Shown in pieces: positions 16,056 to 25,170 of a DNA stretch of 64,000 bases. The stretch's first letter is position 1. Every line of letters starts with the position of its first letter. The DNA lies in the NCBI GenBank assembly GCA_002436105.1, contig DIXU01000014.1, positions 1 through 64,000 on the forward strand. The letters run 5' to 3'. The notes under the pieces were generated by a model, which was given only the letters and a program-made list of their open reading frames with translations, was not told where the DNA came from and searched no databases. Both the position numbers and the translations under genes were made by a program. Source of the DNA: Candidatus Aminicenantes bacterium UBA6072 (GTDB lineage Bacteria; Acidobacteriota; Aminicenantia; UBA2199).

Positions 16056-17192
16056 TCATTTTTTCCCCAGCCACAGCAAGGGATCGAGGGGCTTCAGGTT
16101 CTGGCGGATCTCGAAATAGAGCGCCTTGCCGTACAGCGATCCCGATGAACCGGCCAGGGCGATGACCTCGCCGCCGGCCACCCGCTCGCCCGGCTTTTTC
16201 AGGAAGCGATCGCAATGCCCGTAGAGGGTGTGGAAATTGTTGGCATGCTGCAGGATGATCAGGTTGCCGTAGCCTTTGAAGTAGTCGCCGAAGATGACCG
16301 CGCCGCCGCCGACGGCGCGGATCTCGTCGGAGCTCTCGGGCTTGATCTCGATGCCGTTGTTCATGGTAAAGGTGTTGAACTTGGCGCTCTTCTTCCTGCC
16401 GAAGCTGGAGATGACCGCTCCTTTCAGCGGCCAGTCGAGACGGCCGCGCAGCGGCCCCAGGTCGACGGCGTCCGGGACGGCGGCGACGGTTTTCCGGTCC
16501 AGGAAACGGGTCAGGTTCTCGCTCTCGGTTTTCAGCTCGTCCAGCAGGCGCGAGTTGAGGTCGCGCTGGCGGTTGATCATGGCGATCATGTCCAGCTTGT
16601 CCCGCTTCAGGCCCTGCAACCGCGCCAGCTTGCCGGCCTTTTCCGCCTTGAGGTCGGCCAGGCGCGCCACTTGTTTCCGCAGCTCGGCCTGCAGCCGCTG
16701 CAACATGACGATGCCCTGGCGGATCCGGCGGATCTCCTCGACCTTGTCGTCCATCAGGGCGACGATCAGGCGGTAGTTGCGGAACAGCTGGTCGACGCTG
16801 CCGATGTTGAGGAAGAGCTTGACGTATCCCAGTTCGCCCATCTTGTACAGGACGCGCAGGATGCGCCGCACCCTGTCCTGCGAGCTGCGGATGCGGGCGC
16901 GCAGCGCCGCCTCCTCCCTCTGCTTGCGCTCGACCTTGGCCTGGGCGTCGACCAGGAGCAGCTGGGTCTTGTTCAGTTCGATGATCGCCGCCTCCGCCTG
17001 CAGTTCCAGGGCATAGATGTCGTTGAGCAGGGAGGACTTCTCCTTCTTGCTGGCCGCCAGCCGGGCCTGGACCTCGTCGATCCGGCGCTGGATCTCGCGC
17101 AGCTTCTCCTGGCTGCCGGCGCCCAGATCAGCGGCGGCGGCCAGCAGCAGCAGCGCGGCGACCAGCGGCAGGAGCTTTCTTTTCCGGCTCAT
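16056..17192 (-). CDS. EnvC-like murein hydrolase activator with degenerate M23 domain
   Basis: 378 residues from MSRKRKLLPLV, with a signal peptide to about residue 26, a long coiled coil (about 27-240) and a C-terminal LytM/M23 domain. The LytM zinc ligands are mostly lost: the HxxxD block is NNGIE, and the final HxH-type block reads LYFEIR instead of LHFEIR, while LYGHCD keeps one His. As in E. coli EnvC, this predicts an inactive domain that activates amidases rather than cutting murein. The start overlaps the preceding flippase gene by ATGA; the longer open frame is a shadow of that gene. Confidence 0.85.
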   Translation of the reverse strand: MSRKRKLLPLVAALLLLAAAADLGAGSQEKLREIQRRIDEVQARLAASKKEKSSLLNDIYALELQAEAAIIELNKTQLLLVDAQAKVERKQREEAALRARIRSSQDRVRRILRVLYKMGELGYVKLFLNIGSVDQLFRNYRLIVALMDDKVEEIRRIRQGIVMLQRLQAELRKQVARLADLKAEKAGKLARLQGLKRDKLDMIAMINRQRDLNSRLLDELKTESENLTRFLDRKTVAAVPDAVDLGPLRGRLDWPLKGAVISSFGRKKSAKFNTFTMNNGIEIKPESSDEIRAVGGGAVIFGDYFKGYGNLIILQHANNFHTLYGHCDRFLKKPGERVAGGEVIALAGSSGSLYGKALYFEIRQNLKPLDPLLWLGKK

Positions 17193-18136
17193 TTGCCGCG
17201 AAAGATGTAGATCAAGCCGCCGATGATCCCCAGCACCACGTTGAAAGCCAGGTCGAGCAGCGAAAAGGCGAGGGCGAACTGGGCCGGATAACCGTACGTC
17301 GTGAAGAGCTGGACGAGGAACAGGTCGCGGACGCCGAGGCCGTTGATCGAGATCGGGAACGACAGGACAAACAGCATGATCGGGATGGCGAAAAAGTAAT
17401 CCAGCAGCGGGATCCGCTCCAGCCTCAGCGCCTGGCCGATCAGGAAATAGTGCAGCACGACGTTGAGCTGCAGCAGCATGGCCCAGAAAAAGACCCGCGC
17501 CGACAGGTCGCGCTGGCTGATGAAGTCGAGAATGATGCCGTGAAAGGCGTCCAGCCGGTCGAGCAGCTTGCGCCCCCACGGGCGACGGCAGGGACGCCGG
17601 GCCAGAAAGCCGCGCGGCAGTTTCTTCCAGGCCAGCAGCAGCAGCAGGACGCCCGACAGGCTGACCAGGAGCGAAACGGCCAGAATGGGCATCTGGCGCA
17701 GGAAGCCGATCTTCAGCAGCGACGAGAGCAGGGCGAAGAGCAGCAGGGCCACGATGCCGCTCATGCGCTCGTAGACCACCACCGCCAGCGACCCGGTCAC
17801 GCCGCTGCCGATGCGCCGCGTGTCGCTGACGCGCACGATATCGCCGCCGAAGCGCGTGGGCAGGAAAAGGTTGAAGAAGGAGCCGACCAGCAGCGAGCGC
17901 AGCAGCTGGCCGTGGCTGAAACCGGCCCCCTGCCGGTCCAGGATCAGCTTCCAGCGCCTGGCGGAAATGAGGAAGCCGAAGGCGTGCAGGGCGAAGGCCA
18001 GGACCAGCAGCGGCCAGGAGGCGGCGGCAATGACCGCGGCGATCTCCCGGGGCCGGGCGATGACCAGCGCCAGGTACAGCAGCAGGCCGATCCCGAAGAC
18101 GAGCTTGATCAGGAAAAACAGGTTCTTCTTATTCAT
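17189..18136 (-). CDS. Lysylphosphatidylglycerol synthase TM region/UPF0104 family membrane protein
   Basis: 315 residues with about eight membrane helices. FNLFLPTRFGGDIVRV (the N-x-x-L-P-x-x-x-G-G-D block), SLAVVVYERMSGI and PISINGLGVRDLFLV are the hallmarks of the TIGR00374 flippase-like family found in MprF and AglD. It probably moves or supplies a lipid-linked group in the cell envelope; substrate unknown. The ATG at 18136 overlaps the xerC stop by eight bases; a GTG at 18151 is an alternative. It is coupled to envC downstream. Confidence 0.85.
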   Translation of the reverse strand: MNKKNLFFLIKLVFGIGLLLYLALVIARPREIAAVIAAASWPLLVLAFALHAFGFLISARRWKLILDRQGAGFSHGQLLRSLLVGSFFNLFLPTRFGGDIVRVSDTRRIGSGVTGSLAVVVYERMSGIVALLLFALLSSLLKIGFLRQMPILAVSLLVSLSGVLLLLLAWKKLPRGFLARRPCRRPWGRKLLDRLDAFHGIILDFISQRDLSARVFFWAMLLQLNVVLHYFLIGQALRLERIPLLDYFFAIPIMLFVLSFPISINGLGVRDLFLVQLFTTYGYPAQFALAFSLLDLAFNVVLGIIGGLIYIFRGK

Positions 18137-19025
18137 GCCCGGCTCCGTCACGCGGGTGGAATTTCTTGTAGGTCTGCATCAGGTCGGAAAGGTTCAGGTT
18201 GGTGTATTTCTCGGTCGTGGCCAGGCTGGAGTGGCCAAGCAGCTCCTGGATGGCGCGCAGGTTCGCGCCGCGCTGCAGCAGGTGGGTGGCGAACGAGTGG
18301 CGCAGCAGGTGCGGATGGATTCCCGGCTGGGAGCGGGACAGGCCGCGGTAGGCCGCCTTCAGGATGCGCTCGACCGAGCGCGGGGTCAGGATGCCGCCGC
18401 GATGATTGACGAAGACCCGGTCGCCGCAGTCGGGGAACTCCGTCCGCAGGCGCCTGAGGTAACGGGCCATGACGGCGGCGGCCTGGTCGTGGAAGGGAAC
18501 GATGCGCTCCTTCCTGCCCTTGCCCAGGACGCGCACCAGCCGGTCGCGAAGATGAATGTCGCCGCTGCGCATGCCGGTCACCTCCGAAACGCGCAGCCCG
18601 GTGGCATAAAGGAACTCGAACAGGGCCTTGTTGCGCAGCTGCAGGAAATTTTCCTCGGGCAGGGCGTCGAGGAACTCCTGCAGCTCGCCCTCGGTCAGGA
18701 TGCGGGGGATGCGGCGCTCCTGCCTGGGCGTGCTCATCCCCTCGAGCGGGTTGTGCGCCAGGGCGCCGCTCCGGACCAGGAAGCCGTAGAACGAGCGCAC
18801 GGCGTAGATCTTTCGGGCCGTGGTGGCCTTGTTCCGGCTGCGGGCGAAGACCTGGGCGATGAAGGCGCGGACATTGCCCCGGGTCGGCTCCAGGCTCTGC
18901 TGCGAGAAGAAGTCCAGGAACTGGCGGATATCGCTGCCATAGGCCCGGATGGTGTGCGGGGAGAACTTCTTGATATCGCGCAGGTAGGCGATATACCTGT
19001 TCAGATCTTCGCTTCCCTGATCCAC
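18129..19025 (-). CDS. xerC: Tyrosine recombinase XerC/XerD
   Basis: 298 residues. The N-terminal SAM-like core-binding domain (about 5-90) is followed by the catalytic domain with ATGLRVSE (Arg), HLLRHSFATHLL (His and Arg), LGHSS (His) and TTEKYTNLN (nucleophile Tyr). It resolves chromosome dimers at dif together with a partner recombinase and FtsK. The N-terminus overlaps the end of trmFO by 25 bases, so the two are in one transcript. XerC rather than XerD is chosen from context only. Confidence 0.92.
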   Translation of the reverse strand: MDQGSEDLNRYIAYLRDIKKFSPHTIRAYGSDIRQFLDFFSQQSLEPTRGNVRAFIAQVFARSRNKATTARKIYAVRSFYGFLVRSGALAHNPLEGMSTPRQERRIPRILTEGELQEFLDALPEENFLQLRNKALFEFLYATGLRVSEVTGMRSGDIHLRDRLVRVLGKGRKERIVPFHDQAAAVMARYLRRLRTEFPDCGDRVFVNHRGGILTPRSVERILKAAYRGLSRSQPGIHPHLLRHSFATHLLQRGANLRAIQELLGHSSLATTEKYTNLNLSDLMQTYKKFHPRDGAGHE

Positions 19026-20317
19026 TGGTCCAGCTCCTGGCCGGCCCTCTCGGCTTTCAGTTCCTTCTTCCTCTTCTTGTCGCGGACCTCCACCCCGGCT
19101 TCAGGGAGCAGGCCGAACGTGAACTTGCTGGGGCGGAAATCGCGCCAGTCGGCATTGGCGGCGTAGGCGAGAAGCGCGCCGACGGCCGTCTCGCGGGGCA
19201 GCTCGAGGCGCTCCAGGCCCAGGGCGTCGCGGGCGGCGAAGAGCCCGCAGACGAGCCCCGAGGCGACCGATTCCACGTAGCCCTCCACCCCGGAAAGCTG
19301 GCCGGCGAAATAGACGCGGCCGTCCTGCTTGCACTGGGAGAAACGGTTGATGATCAGCGGGGCGTTGATGTAGGTGTTGCGGTGCATGCGGCCGAAGCGC
19401 TCGAACTCGGCGCGCTCCAGCCCGGGCAGGGTGCGGAAGATGCGCTTCTGCTCGCCATGCTTCAGGCGCGTTTGAAATCCGACCAGCTGGTAGAAGTTCT
19501 TCTGCAGGTCGTCCTGGCGCAGCTGCACGACGGCGAACGGGCGCCTGCCGCTGCGGGGATCCACCAGTCCGACCGGTTTCAGGGGACCGAAGGCAAGCGA
19601 CTGCGTGCCGCTGCGGGCGATCTCCTCCAGCGGCAGGCAGGCATCGAAAAAGACCTTCTTTTCAAACTCGTGGACCTCGGCGGTCTCCCCGCGCACGACG
19701 TCGCCGACGAACGCCTCGTATCGCTCCTTGTCCAGGGGGATGTTCCAGAAGTCGGCTTCCCCTTTTTCATAGCGCGAAGCCGCGAACAACTGCGTGAAAT
19801 CGATGCTCTCGGCCCGCAGCAGGGGACAGGTGGCATCGAAGAAATACAGATGCTTGCGCAGCGTCAGCCCGGAAAGGGCCCGGGCGAACGCCGGGCTGGT
19901 CAGCGGTCCGCTGGCGATGATCAGCGGCCCGTCGCCGTCGGGAACCTCCCGCACCTCGCCCTGGATGAGGCGCACCCCGGGCATGCCCTGCAGCTTGCGG
20001 GTCAGGCCGGCGGCCAGGCGCAGGCGGTCGACCGAGAGGCTGCTCCCCGCCGGCACCCTGGACTGCTCGGCTTGGCGCAAAAAGAAGGAGCCGAGCCGGC
20101 GCAGCTCGCGCTTCAGCAGCCCCGAGGCCGACGTGACCTCCTCGGAGCCCAGGGAATTGGAGCAGACCATCTCGGCCAGCCATCCGCTCTGATGGGCCTC
20201 GGTCATCACCAGCGGGCGCATTTCGTGCAGGTCGACCTCCAGGCCGCTGCGGGCGGCCTGGCAGGCGGCCTCGGCCCCGGCCAGCCCGCCGCCGATGATC
20301 GTGACCTTTTTTTTCAC
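19001..20317 (-). CDS. trmFO: Methylenetetrahydrofolate-tRNA-(uracil-5-)-methyltransferase
   Basis: Makes 5-methyluridine at position 54 of tRNA using methylenetetrahydrofolate and FAD. 438 residues from a GTG start: VTIIGGGLAGAEAA is the FAD-binding Rossmann motif, followed by EMRP, EMVCSNSLGS and FFDATCP. The C-terminal half has the conserved INAPLIINRF, YFAGQLSGVEGYVES and PSKFTFGLLP. The GTG at 20317 overlaps the topA stop as GTGA. The open frame continues upstream but is a shadow of topA zinc fingers. Normal family length. Confidence 0.95.
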   Translation of the reverse strand: MKKKVTIIGGGLAGAEAACQAARSGLEVDLHEMRPLVMTEAHQSGWLAEMVCSNSLGSEEVTSASGLLKRELRRLGSFFLRQAEQSRVPAGSSLSVDRLRLAAGLTRKLQGMPGVRLIQGEVREVPDGDGPLIIASGPLTSPAFARALSGLTLRKHLYFFDATCPLLRAESIDFTQLFAASRYEKGEADFWNIPLDKERYEAFVGDVVRGETAEVHEFEKKVFFDACLPLEEIARSGTQSLAFGPLKPVGLVDPRSGRRPFAVVQLRQDDLQKNFYQLVGFQTRLKHGEQKRIFRTLPGLERAEFERFGRMHRNTYINAPLIINRFSQCKQDGRVYFAGQLSGVEGYVESVASGLVCGLFAARDALGLERLELPRETAVGALLAYAANADWRDFRPSKFTFGLLPEAGVEVRDKKRKKELKAERAGQELDQWIREAKI

Positions 20318-22407
20318 CCTTTGCGGATGAACTTGCACTCGGGATAGCCGGTGCAGCCGACGAAATAGCGGCGGGTCTTGCGCGAGAACCTTTTGGTCAT
20401 GGGCTTGCCGCACTGCGGGCAGGGGCCCAGATCCTCGCCATCGCTCTCGATATGCGTGCAGGCGGGGTATCCGGAGCAGCCGACGAAGTACTGCCGCGTC
20501 TTGGGCGAGTAGCGCTTGACCAGGGGCTTGCCGCACTTGGGGCACGGCTTCTCCATGATCTCGTCCTTGCCGACCTTCTCGTTGTTCAGCGCCGCCCGCT
20601 CGGTATAGCTGCAGCGCGGGTAGTTGGAACAGCCCACGAACCACCCCCGCGTGCGCAGGGAATATTTTTTCACCAGGTCGCCGCCGCATTCGGGGCATTT
20701 GCTGCCGGTGAGCAGCTCCACCTTCTTGCCGTCCTTGACCTTTTCCAGGTCGAGGGCCAGTTTTTTGTAAAAGCGGTCGATGCCGGTCACCCAGTCGAGC
20801 TTGCCCTCGGCGACCCGGTCAAGTTCCTTCTCCAGGTCGGCGGTGAAATTATAGTTCATGATGTCGCGGAAATTCTCCTCCAGGTAATCGACCACGCGGA
20901 TGCCCAGGTCGGTGGGGACGAACCTTTTCTCCTCGCTGAAAACGTATTCCCGCTTGTTGAGCGTCTCGATGATCTTGGCGTAGGTCGAGGGGCGGCCGAT
21001 ACCCTTTTCCTCGAGCACCTTGACCAGTGACGCTTCGCTGTAGCGGGGCGGCGGCTTGGTGAAATTCTGCTTGTCATCGGTCTTGAGCAGCTGCAGGATC
21101 TCCTTTTCCTGCAGCTGGGGCAGGATCACCTGCTCGCTATCGGGCTTCAACATGGCCAGGAACCCCTTGAACTTCACGACCTCGCCCTTGCTGACGAACA
21201 GGTATTCCCCGTTCCTGACGTTGAACTGCGTCTCCTCGATCTCGGCATCGGCCATCTGGGAGGCGAAGAAACGGTCCCAGATAAGCTGGTAAATCTTGAA
21301 CTGTCCGGGATTCAGGTCTTCCTTGATATCGTCGGGAGCATGGAAAGGGGAGGTCGGGCGGATGCACTCGTGGGCGTCCTGGATCTTGGACTTGCGCTTG
21401 AATACATTGGGGGCGACGGGGCAGTATTCCTTGCCCAGCGTCGCGGCGATATGGTCACGGGCCTGGTCACGGGCCTGGTCGGAAACGCGGTAGGAGTCGG
21501 TGCGCATGTAGGTGATCAGGCCGGTGGCTTCCCCGCCTCGGATGGCCAGTCCCTCGTACAGCTGCTGGGCCAGCTGCATCGTCTTCTTCACCGGGAACTT
21601 GAAGCGGCGGAACGCCTCCTGCTGCAGGGTGGAGGTGATCAGCGGCGGCGGCGCTTTCCGTTTCCGCGATTTCTTCTGGACGCGCTCCAGGACATAATCA
21701 TGGCCCAGCAGTTCGGAGAGGACGGCGGCGCAGCGCTCCCGGTCGGGGATGGACAACGCCTTGCCCTTGTGTTTCTCGAGCCTGGCGATGAAGGAGGGTT
21801 TGCGCGAGCCCAGCAGCTCCACGGCGACGGTCCAATACTCCTCGGAAACAAAAGCGCGGACCTCCTTTTCCCGCTCCACGATCAGCTTCAGGGCAATGGA
21901 CTGCACGCGCCCGGCCGAGAGCGGCCCGCCGATCTTGCGCTGCAGCACCGGGCTGATCTTGTAGCCGGCGAGGCGGTCCAGCAGGCGGCGCATCTGCTGC
22001 GAGTCGACTTTGTGGGCATCGATGGCCCGCGGATTTTTCACCGCTTCCAGCACCGAAGAGCGGGTGATCTCATTGAACAGCACGCGCAGGATGCGCGGAT
22101 TTTCGGCCTGGAGGATCTGCTGCAGGTGAAAGGCGATGGCCTCCCCCTCGCGGTCGGGATCGGAAGCCAGAAGGATGCGCTCGGCGCCGCGGGCCAGGCG
22201 GCGCAATTCCTTGATCAGGGGCGCCTTGCTGGGCAGATTCTCGTAGTAGGGACGGTAGTTGTTTTTCAGGTCGATGCCCAGGACGGCCGCCGGCAGGTCG
22301 CGGACGTGCCCCATCGACGAGCTGATCAGGAATTCGTCCCCGAGGTACTTGGAGATCGTGTGCGACTTGGCGGGCGACTCGACGATGAGCAATGTTTTCT
22401 TAGCCAT
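20314..22407 (-). CDS. topA: DNA topoisomerase I
   Basis: Relaxes negative supercoils by single-strand passage. The 697-residue protein begins with the Toprim domain (LLIVESPAKSHTI, SDPDREGEAIAFH), carries the active-site Tyr in YMRTDSYRVS, and ends with three C4 zinc ribbons, each of the form CPxCG(K/G)xx..KxRxxFVGCxxYPxC. The start overlaps dprA by eight bases. topA beside dprA is a common bacterial arrangement. Confidence 0.97.
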   Translation of the reverse strand: MAKKTLLIVESPAKSHTISKYLGDEFLISSSMGHVRDLPAAVLGIDLKNNYRPYYENLPSKAPLIKELRRLARGAERILLASDPDREGEAIAFHLQQILQAENPRILRVLFNEITRSSVLEAVKNPRAIDAHKVDSQQMRRLLDRLAGYKISPVLQRKIGGPLSAGRVQSIALKLIVEREKEVRAFVSEEYWTVAVELLGSRKPSFIARLEKHKGKALSIPDRERCAAVLSELLGHDYVLERVQKKSRKRKAPPPLITSTLQQEAFRRFKFPVKKTMQLAQQLYEGLAIRGGEATGLITYMRTDSYRVSDQARDQARDHIAATLGKEYCPVAPNVFKRKSKIQDAHECIRPTSPFHAPDDIKEDLNPGQFKIYQLIWDRFFASQMADAEIEETQFNVRNGEYLFVSKGEVVKFKGFLAMLKPDSEQVILPQLQEKEILQLLKTDDKQNFTKPPPRYSEASLVKVLEEKGIGRPSTYAKIIETLNKREYVFSEEKRFVPTDLGIRVVDYLEENFRDIMNYNFTADLEKELDRVAEGKLDWVTGIDRFYKKLALDLEKVKDGKKVELLTGSKCPECGGDLVKKYSLRTRGWFVGCSNYPRCSYTERAALNNEKVGKDEIMEKPCPKCGKPLVKRYSPKTRQYFVGCSGYPACTHIESDGEDLGPCPQCGKPMTKRFSRKTRRYFVGCTGYPECKFIRKG

Positions 22408-23488
22408 GAAATGTCCTTCGGTAGCCGCCCGCTTCCTCGACGACCAGGTTCTTCAGTATCAGTCCCATCAGCAGCGAAAGGGTCTCGGCGGTCGACAACT
22501 CGAGTTTTTCTACCAGGAAATCGATATCTTTTACCTCATTTTCGCCGCACAAGTCAAGCAATTTCTTTTCTTTCGCGCCCAGGTTGGCCAGCGAGCGCTC
22601 GATCGCCGGCGCCGCCAGCCCGAATTCCTCCAGGATATCGGCGGCAGCGGTGACCGCTTTGGCACCCTGCTGCAGAAGGCAGTTCGTCCCCTGGCTGAGC
22701 GGCGAGTCGATGTTGCCCGGGACGGCCAGGACCTCGCGGTCCTGGTCCAGCGCCAGGCGGGCGGTGATCAGCGAGCCGCTGCGCATGGCGGCTTCCACCA
22801 CCAGCACCGCGCGCGAAATTCCGGAAATGATGCGGTTGCGCACCGGGAACAGGAAGGGCCTGGGCGTCACGTCCAGGGGGAATTCGCTGATCACGACACC
22901 GTGCTCGACGATCTTGCGGATCAGGGCGGAATTGCCCGGGGGGCTCAAGTGCAGCAAGCCTCCGGGGTTGACGCCGATGGTGGCGCCGTTCTCGCGCAGG
23001 GCCAGGCGGTGGGCCATGGAGTCGATGCCGAAGGCCATGCCCGAGACGATGACCAGGCCCGCCCGGCAGCACGGGGGGAGGATGCGGTTGAGCGCCGCCT
23101 GCCCGTAGGCGCCGCCGCGCCGGGAACCGACCACGGCCAGCTTCTCCCCGGCCAGCAGCGTGCGGTCGCCCATGACGTACAGGAGATCGGGCGGGTCGTA
23201 GATCTCGGCCAGGAGCGGCGGGTAGCCCTCGTCGCCCTTGAAAACGATCCCGATGCCGTTCTTTTCCAGGCGGGCCGTTTCCTTCTCCGCGGCCGCCCAG
23301 TTGCGCTCGCGCACCGCCTTGATCTCATCCGGGAAAAGGCCGGTCACCTCGAGCTGGCGCTGTTCCAGGCGGAAAAAATCGGAAATCTCGACGTGGTGGC
23401 GCAGGATATGCTGGCGGGCCTTGGGATTCTTGAAGGTCAGCAGGTGAAACGAGATTCTTTTTAGCTGCTCTTCACCGAAGTCAGCCAT
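22400..23488 (-). CDS. dprA: DNA-processing protein DprA
   Basis: Binds incoming single-stranded DNA and loads RecA during natural transformation. The 362-residue protein has the Rossmann-like core (VGSRRGGAYGQ, VSGMAFGIDSMAHR, GVNPGGL, SEFPLDVTPRPFLFPVRNRIISG, AMRSGSLITARLA, VPGNIDSPLSQGTN) and a C-terminal winged-helix region. It overlaps the HU gene upstream and topA downstream by eight bases each. Confidence 0.95.
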   Translation of the reverse strand: MADFGEEQLKRISFHLLTFKNPKARQHILRHHVEISDFFRLEQRQLEVTGLFPDEIKAVRERNWAAAEKETARLEKNGIGIVFKGDEGYPPLLAEIYDPPDLLYVMGDRTLLAGEKLAVVGSRRGGAYGQAALNRILPPCCRAGLVIVSGMAFGIDSMAHRLALRENGATIGVNPGGLLHLSPPGNSALIRKIVEHGVVISEFPLDVTPRPFLFPVRNRIISGISRAVLVVEAAMRSGSLITARLALDQDREVLAVPGNIDSPLSQGTNCLLQQGAKAVTAAADILEEFGLAAPAIERSLANLGAKEKKLLDLCGENEVKDIDFLVEKLELSTAETLSLLMGLILKNLVVEEAGGYRRTFHG

Positions 23489-23762
23489 TTCCCTCGAATT
23501 TCTTTTTCAGGCTTTCCGAGGGAATGAACTTCACGATCTTCGTGGGCGGGATGATCATCGGCTCGCGGTTGATGGGATTGATGACCCTTTTTTTATTTTT
23601 CTTCTTGATGATCAGGGTTCCGAACTTGGAAAGGACGAGCTTGCGCCCCTTGCCCAGATTGTCCAGGGCGACCTCGATGAACAGGTCGATGAAGTTGTAG
23701 GCTTCGTACTTTTTTATGGAGATCCTCTTGGCGATGTCTTCGGCCAGGTATTTTTTATTCAT
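23481..23762 (-). CDS. HU/IHF-family DNA-binding protein
   Basis: 93 residues, basic. It begins MNKKYLAEDIAKRI, has KLVLSKFGTLIIKKKNKKRVINP and ends KFIPSESLKKKF, matching the HU/IHF fold with its helical base and beta arms. The usual arm-tip motif GRNPxTG reads INREPM here, so the arm is divergent. The ATG at 23762 is set by AGGAGG just upstream. It is the first gene of the chain that runs to the deacetylase. Confidence 0.9.
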   Translation of the reverse strand: MNKKYLAEDIAKRISIKKYEAYNFIDLFIEVALDNLGKGRKLVLSKFGTLIIKKKNKKRVINPINREPMIIPPTKIVKFIPSESLKKKFEGNG

Positions 23763-23783
23763 GATGACCTCCTGCTGGTAAAA

Positions 23784-23812
23784 AATGTAGCATGCGGAAA
23801 ATGAAAAGTCAA
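23784..23812 (-). promoter_or_regulatory. Promoter of the HU-dprA-topA chain
   Basis: Minus strand TTGACT, 17 bases, TACATT, 21 bases before the HU start codon, with AGGAGG in the leader. Confidence 0.65.
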
Positions 23813-23883
23813 GCATTATGGAGCATCTTAATCGATTTCATATTGCCGGCCGCGCAGGCAGCAAGACCCGCCGGGCCGGGCGA

Positions 23884-23911
23884 TTGACTTTTCCCCGCAG
23901 GATGGTAGCAT
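23884..23911 (+). promoter_or_regulatory. Possible promoter of the DUF362 gene
   Basis: TTGACT, 16 bases, TAGCAT, about 107 bases before the start codon. No other clear element is seen in the leader. Confidence 0.4.
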
Positions 23912-24018
23912 TCTGGCGGACTGCCGCTGAAAATGGAGGGCGGCAGCGGGTGAAAATCCCGGATATCCCCGATATCATTGATTAATTTACATCAGCCCGC
24001 CGGGGCGGAAGGACGAGC

Positions 24019-25086
24019 ATGAAAGAAAAAATCCATTTCATCCCCGTTGCCGACAACGAGGCGGACGAGGAAATCGCCCGCAGGCTGGAGGCCTTCATCG
24101 TCGGCCACGGCCTTTTTTCCTTTGTCCGGGCCCGGGACATGGTGGCGTTCAAGACCCATTTCGGTGAAGAGGGAACGGAAGGGTTCGTGCGCCCCCTGTA
24201 TTTCACGATGATGGGAAGGCTGGTCAAAAAGAAGCAGGCCCTGCCGTTTCTGACCGATACGGCCACGCTGTACAGCGGCATGCGCAACCAGGCCGTCAGC
24301 CACATCGAGCTGGCCCAGCGCCACGGCTTCGGCTTCGAGAAAACCGGCCTGCCCCTGATCATGGCCGACGGCCTGACCGGCGACGAGGAGCTGGAGGTGG
24401 CGATCCCGGGAAGGATCTATCGCCGGGTCAAGATCGCTTCGCTGATCATCAAGGCCCAGTCCCTGGTCGTGGTTTCCCATTTCACCGGCCATCTGGCCTC
24501 CGGCTTCGGCGCGGCACTGAAGAACATGGGCATGGGCTGCGCCAGCCGCCGCGGCAAGCTCGAACAGCATTCGACCGCCACCCCCTCGGTGAAGAAGAAA
24601 AAGTGCACCGGCTGCGGCGCCTGCCTGACCTGGTGCCCGGCCCAGGCCATCACGCTCGCGGATCAGGTGGCCCGCATCGACAAGGCGGCCTGCATCGGCT
24701 GCGCCCAGTGCCTCACGGTTTGCCGCTTCGACGCCATCGGCTACAACTGGTCGGCGACCTACGAGCAGCTGCAGCGCAAGATCGTCGAGCACGCCTGCGG
24801 CGTGGCCGTCGCCAAGGGAAACAAAGCCGTCTACATCAATTTTCTGACCCGCATCAGCAGGGATTGCGACTGCATGTCGGGCTACCGCAAGATCGTCCCC
24901 GACATCGGCATCCTCATCGGCCGCGATCCCGTCGCCCTGGACGCCGCCTCCCTGGACCTGGTGGAGCAGCGTGCCGGCCAGCCGCTTACCGCGCTGGCCT
25001 ACGACATCCCCCACCGGGTCCAGATCGAGCATGCCCGCGAGATCGGTTTCGGCAACCCGGAGTACGAGCTGGCCACGGTATCCTGA
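24019..25086 (+). CDS. DUF362 and 4Fe-4S protein
   Basis: 355 residues. The N-terminal DUF362 part (about 1-185) includes MVAFKTHFGEEG, FLTDTATLYSGMRNQAVSH and VVVSHFTGHLASGFGAALKNMGMGC. Two [4Fe-4S] motifs follow at about 195-240: CTGCGACLTWCP and CIGCAQCLTVCR. The end (SGYRKIVPDIGILIGRDPVALDAASLDLV) closes the DUF362 domain. The family is an uncharacterised, mainly anaerobic iron-sulfur protein group; an electron-transfer role is likely. No signal peptide is seen. Confidence 0.9.
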   Translation: MKEKIHFIPVADNEADEEIARRLEAFIVGHGLFSFVRARDMVAFKTHFGEEGTEGFVRPLYFTMMGRLVKKKQALPFLTDTATLYSGMRNQAVSHIELAQRHGFGFEKTGLPLIMADGLTGDEELEVAIPGRIYRRVKIASLIIKAQSLVVVSHFTGHLASGFGAALKNMGMGCASRRGKLEQHSTATPSVKKKKCTGCGACLTWCPAQAITLADQVARIDKAACIGCAQCLTVCRFDAIGYNWSATYEQLQRKIVEHACGVAVAKGNKAVYINFLTRISRDCDCMSGYRKIVPDIGILIGRDPVALDAASLDLVEQRAGQPLTALAYDIPHRVQIEHAREIGFGNPEYELATVS

Positions 25087-25111
25087 TTTTGCCGGTCGCG
25101 GCGGAAATAAG

Positions 25112-25140
25112 TTGAAAATTTTCTTGCGCTATGCTATAGA
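25112..25140 (+). promoter_or_regulatory. Promoter of the STAS protein gene
   Basis: TTGAAA, 17 bases, TATAGA, about 30 bases before the start codon, with AAGGAG at 25159-25164 as ribosome-binding site. Confidence 0.65.
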
Positions 25141-25170
25141 GTACATTTGTGGCCGCACAAGGAGAACAAA

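Noticed and set aside
17193..17579. N-terminal extension of the envC frame
   Set aside because: It overlaps the flippase gene out of frame; the ATG at 17192 is directly followed by a signal peptide.
20318..20698. N-terminal extension of trmFO
   Set aside because: It is an out-of-frame reading of the topA zinc-ribbon region; TrmFO length and the FAD motif place the start at the GTG at 20317.
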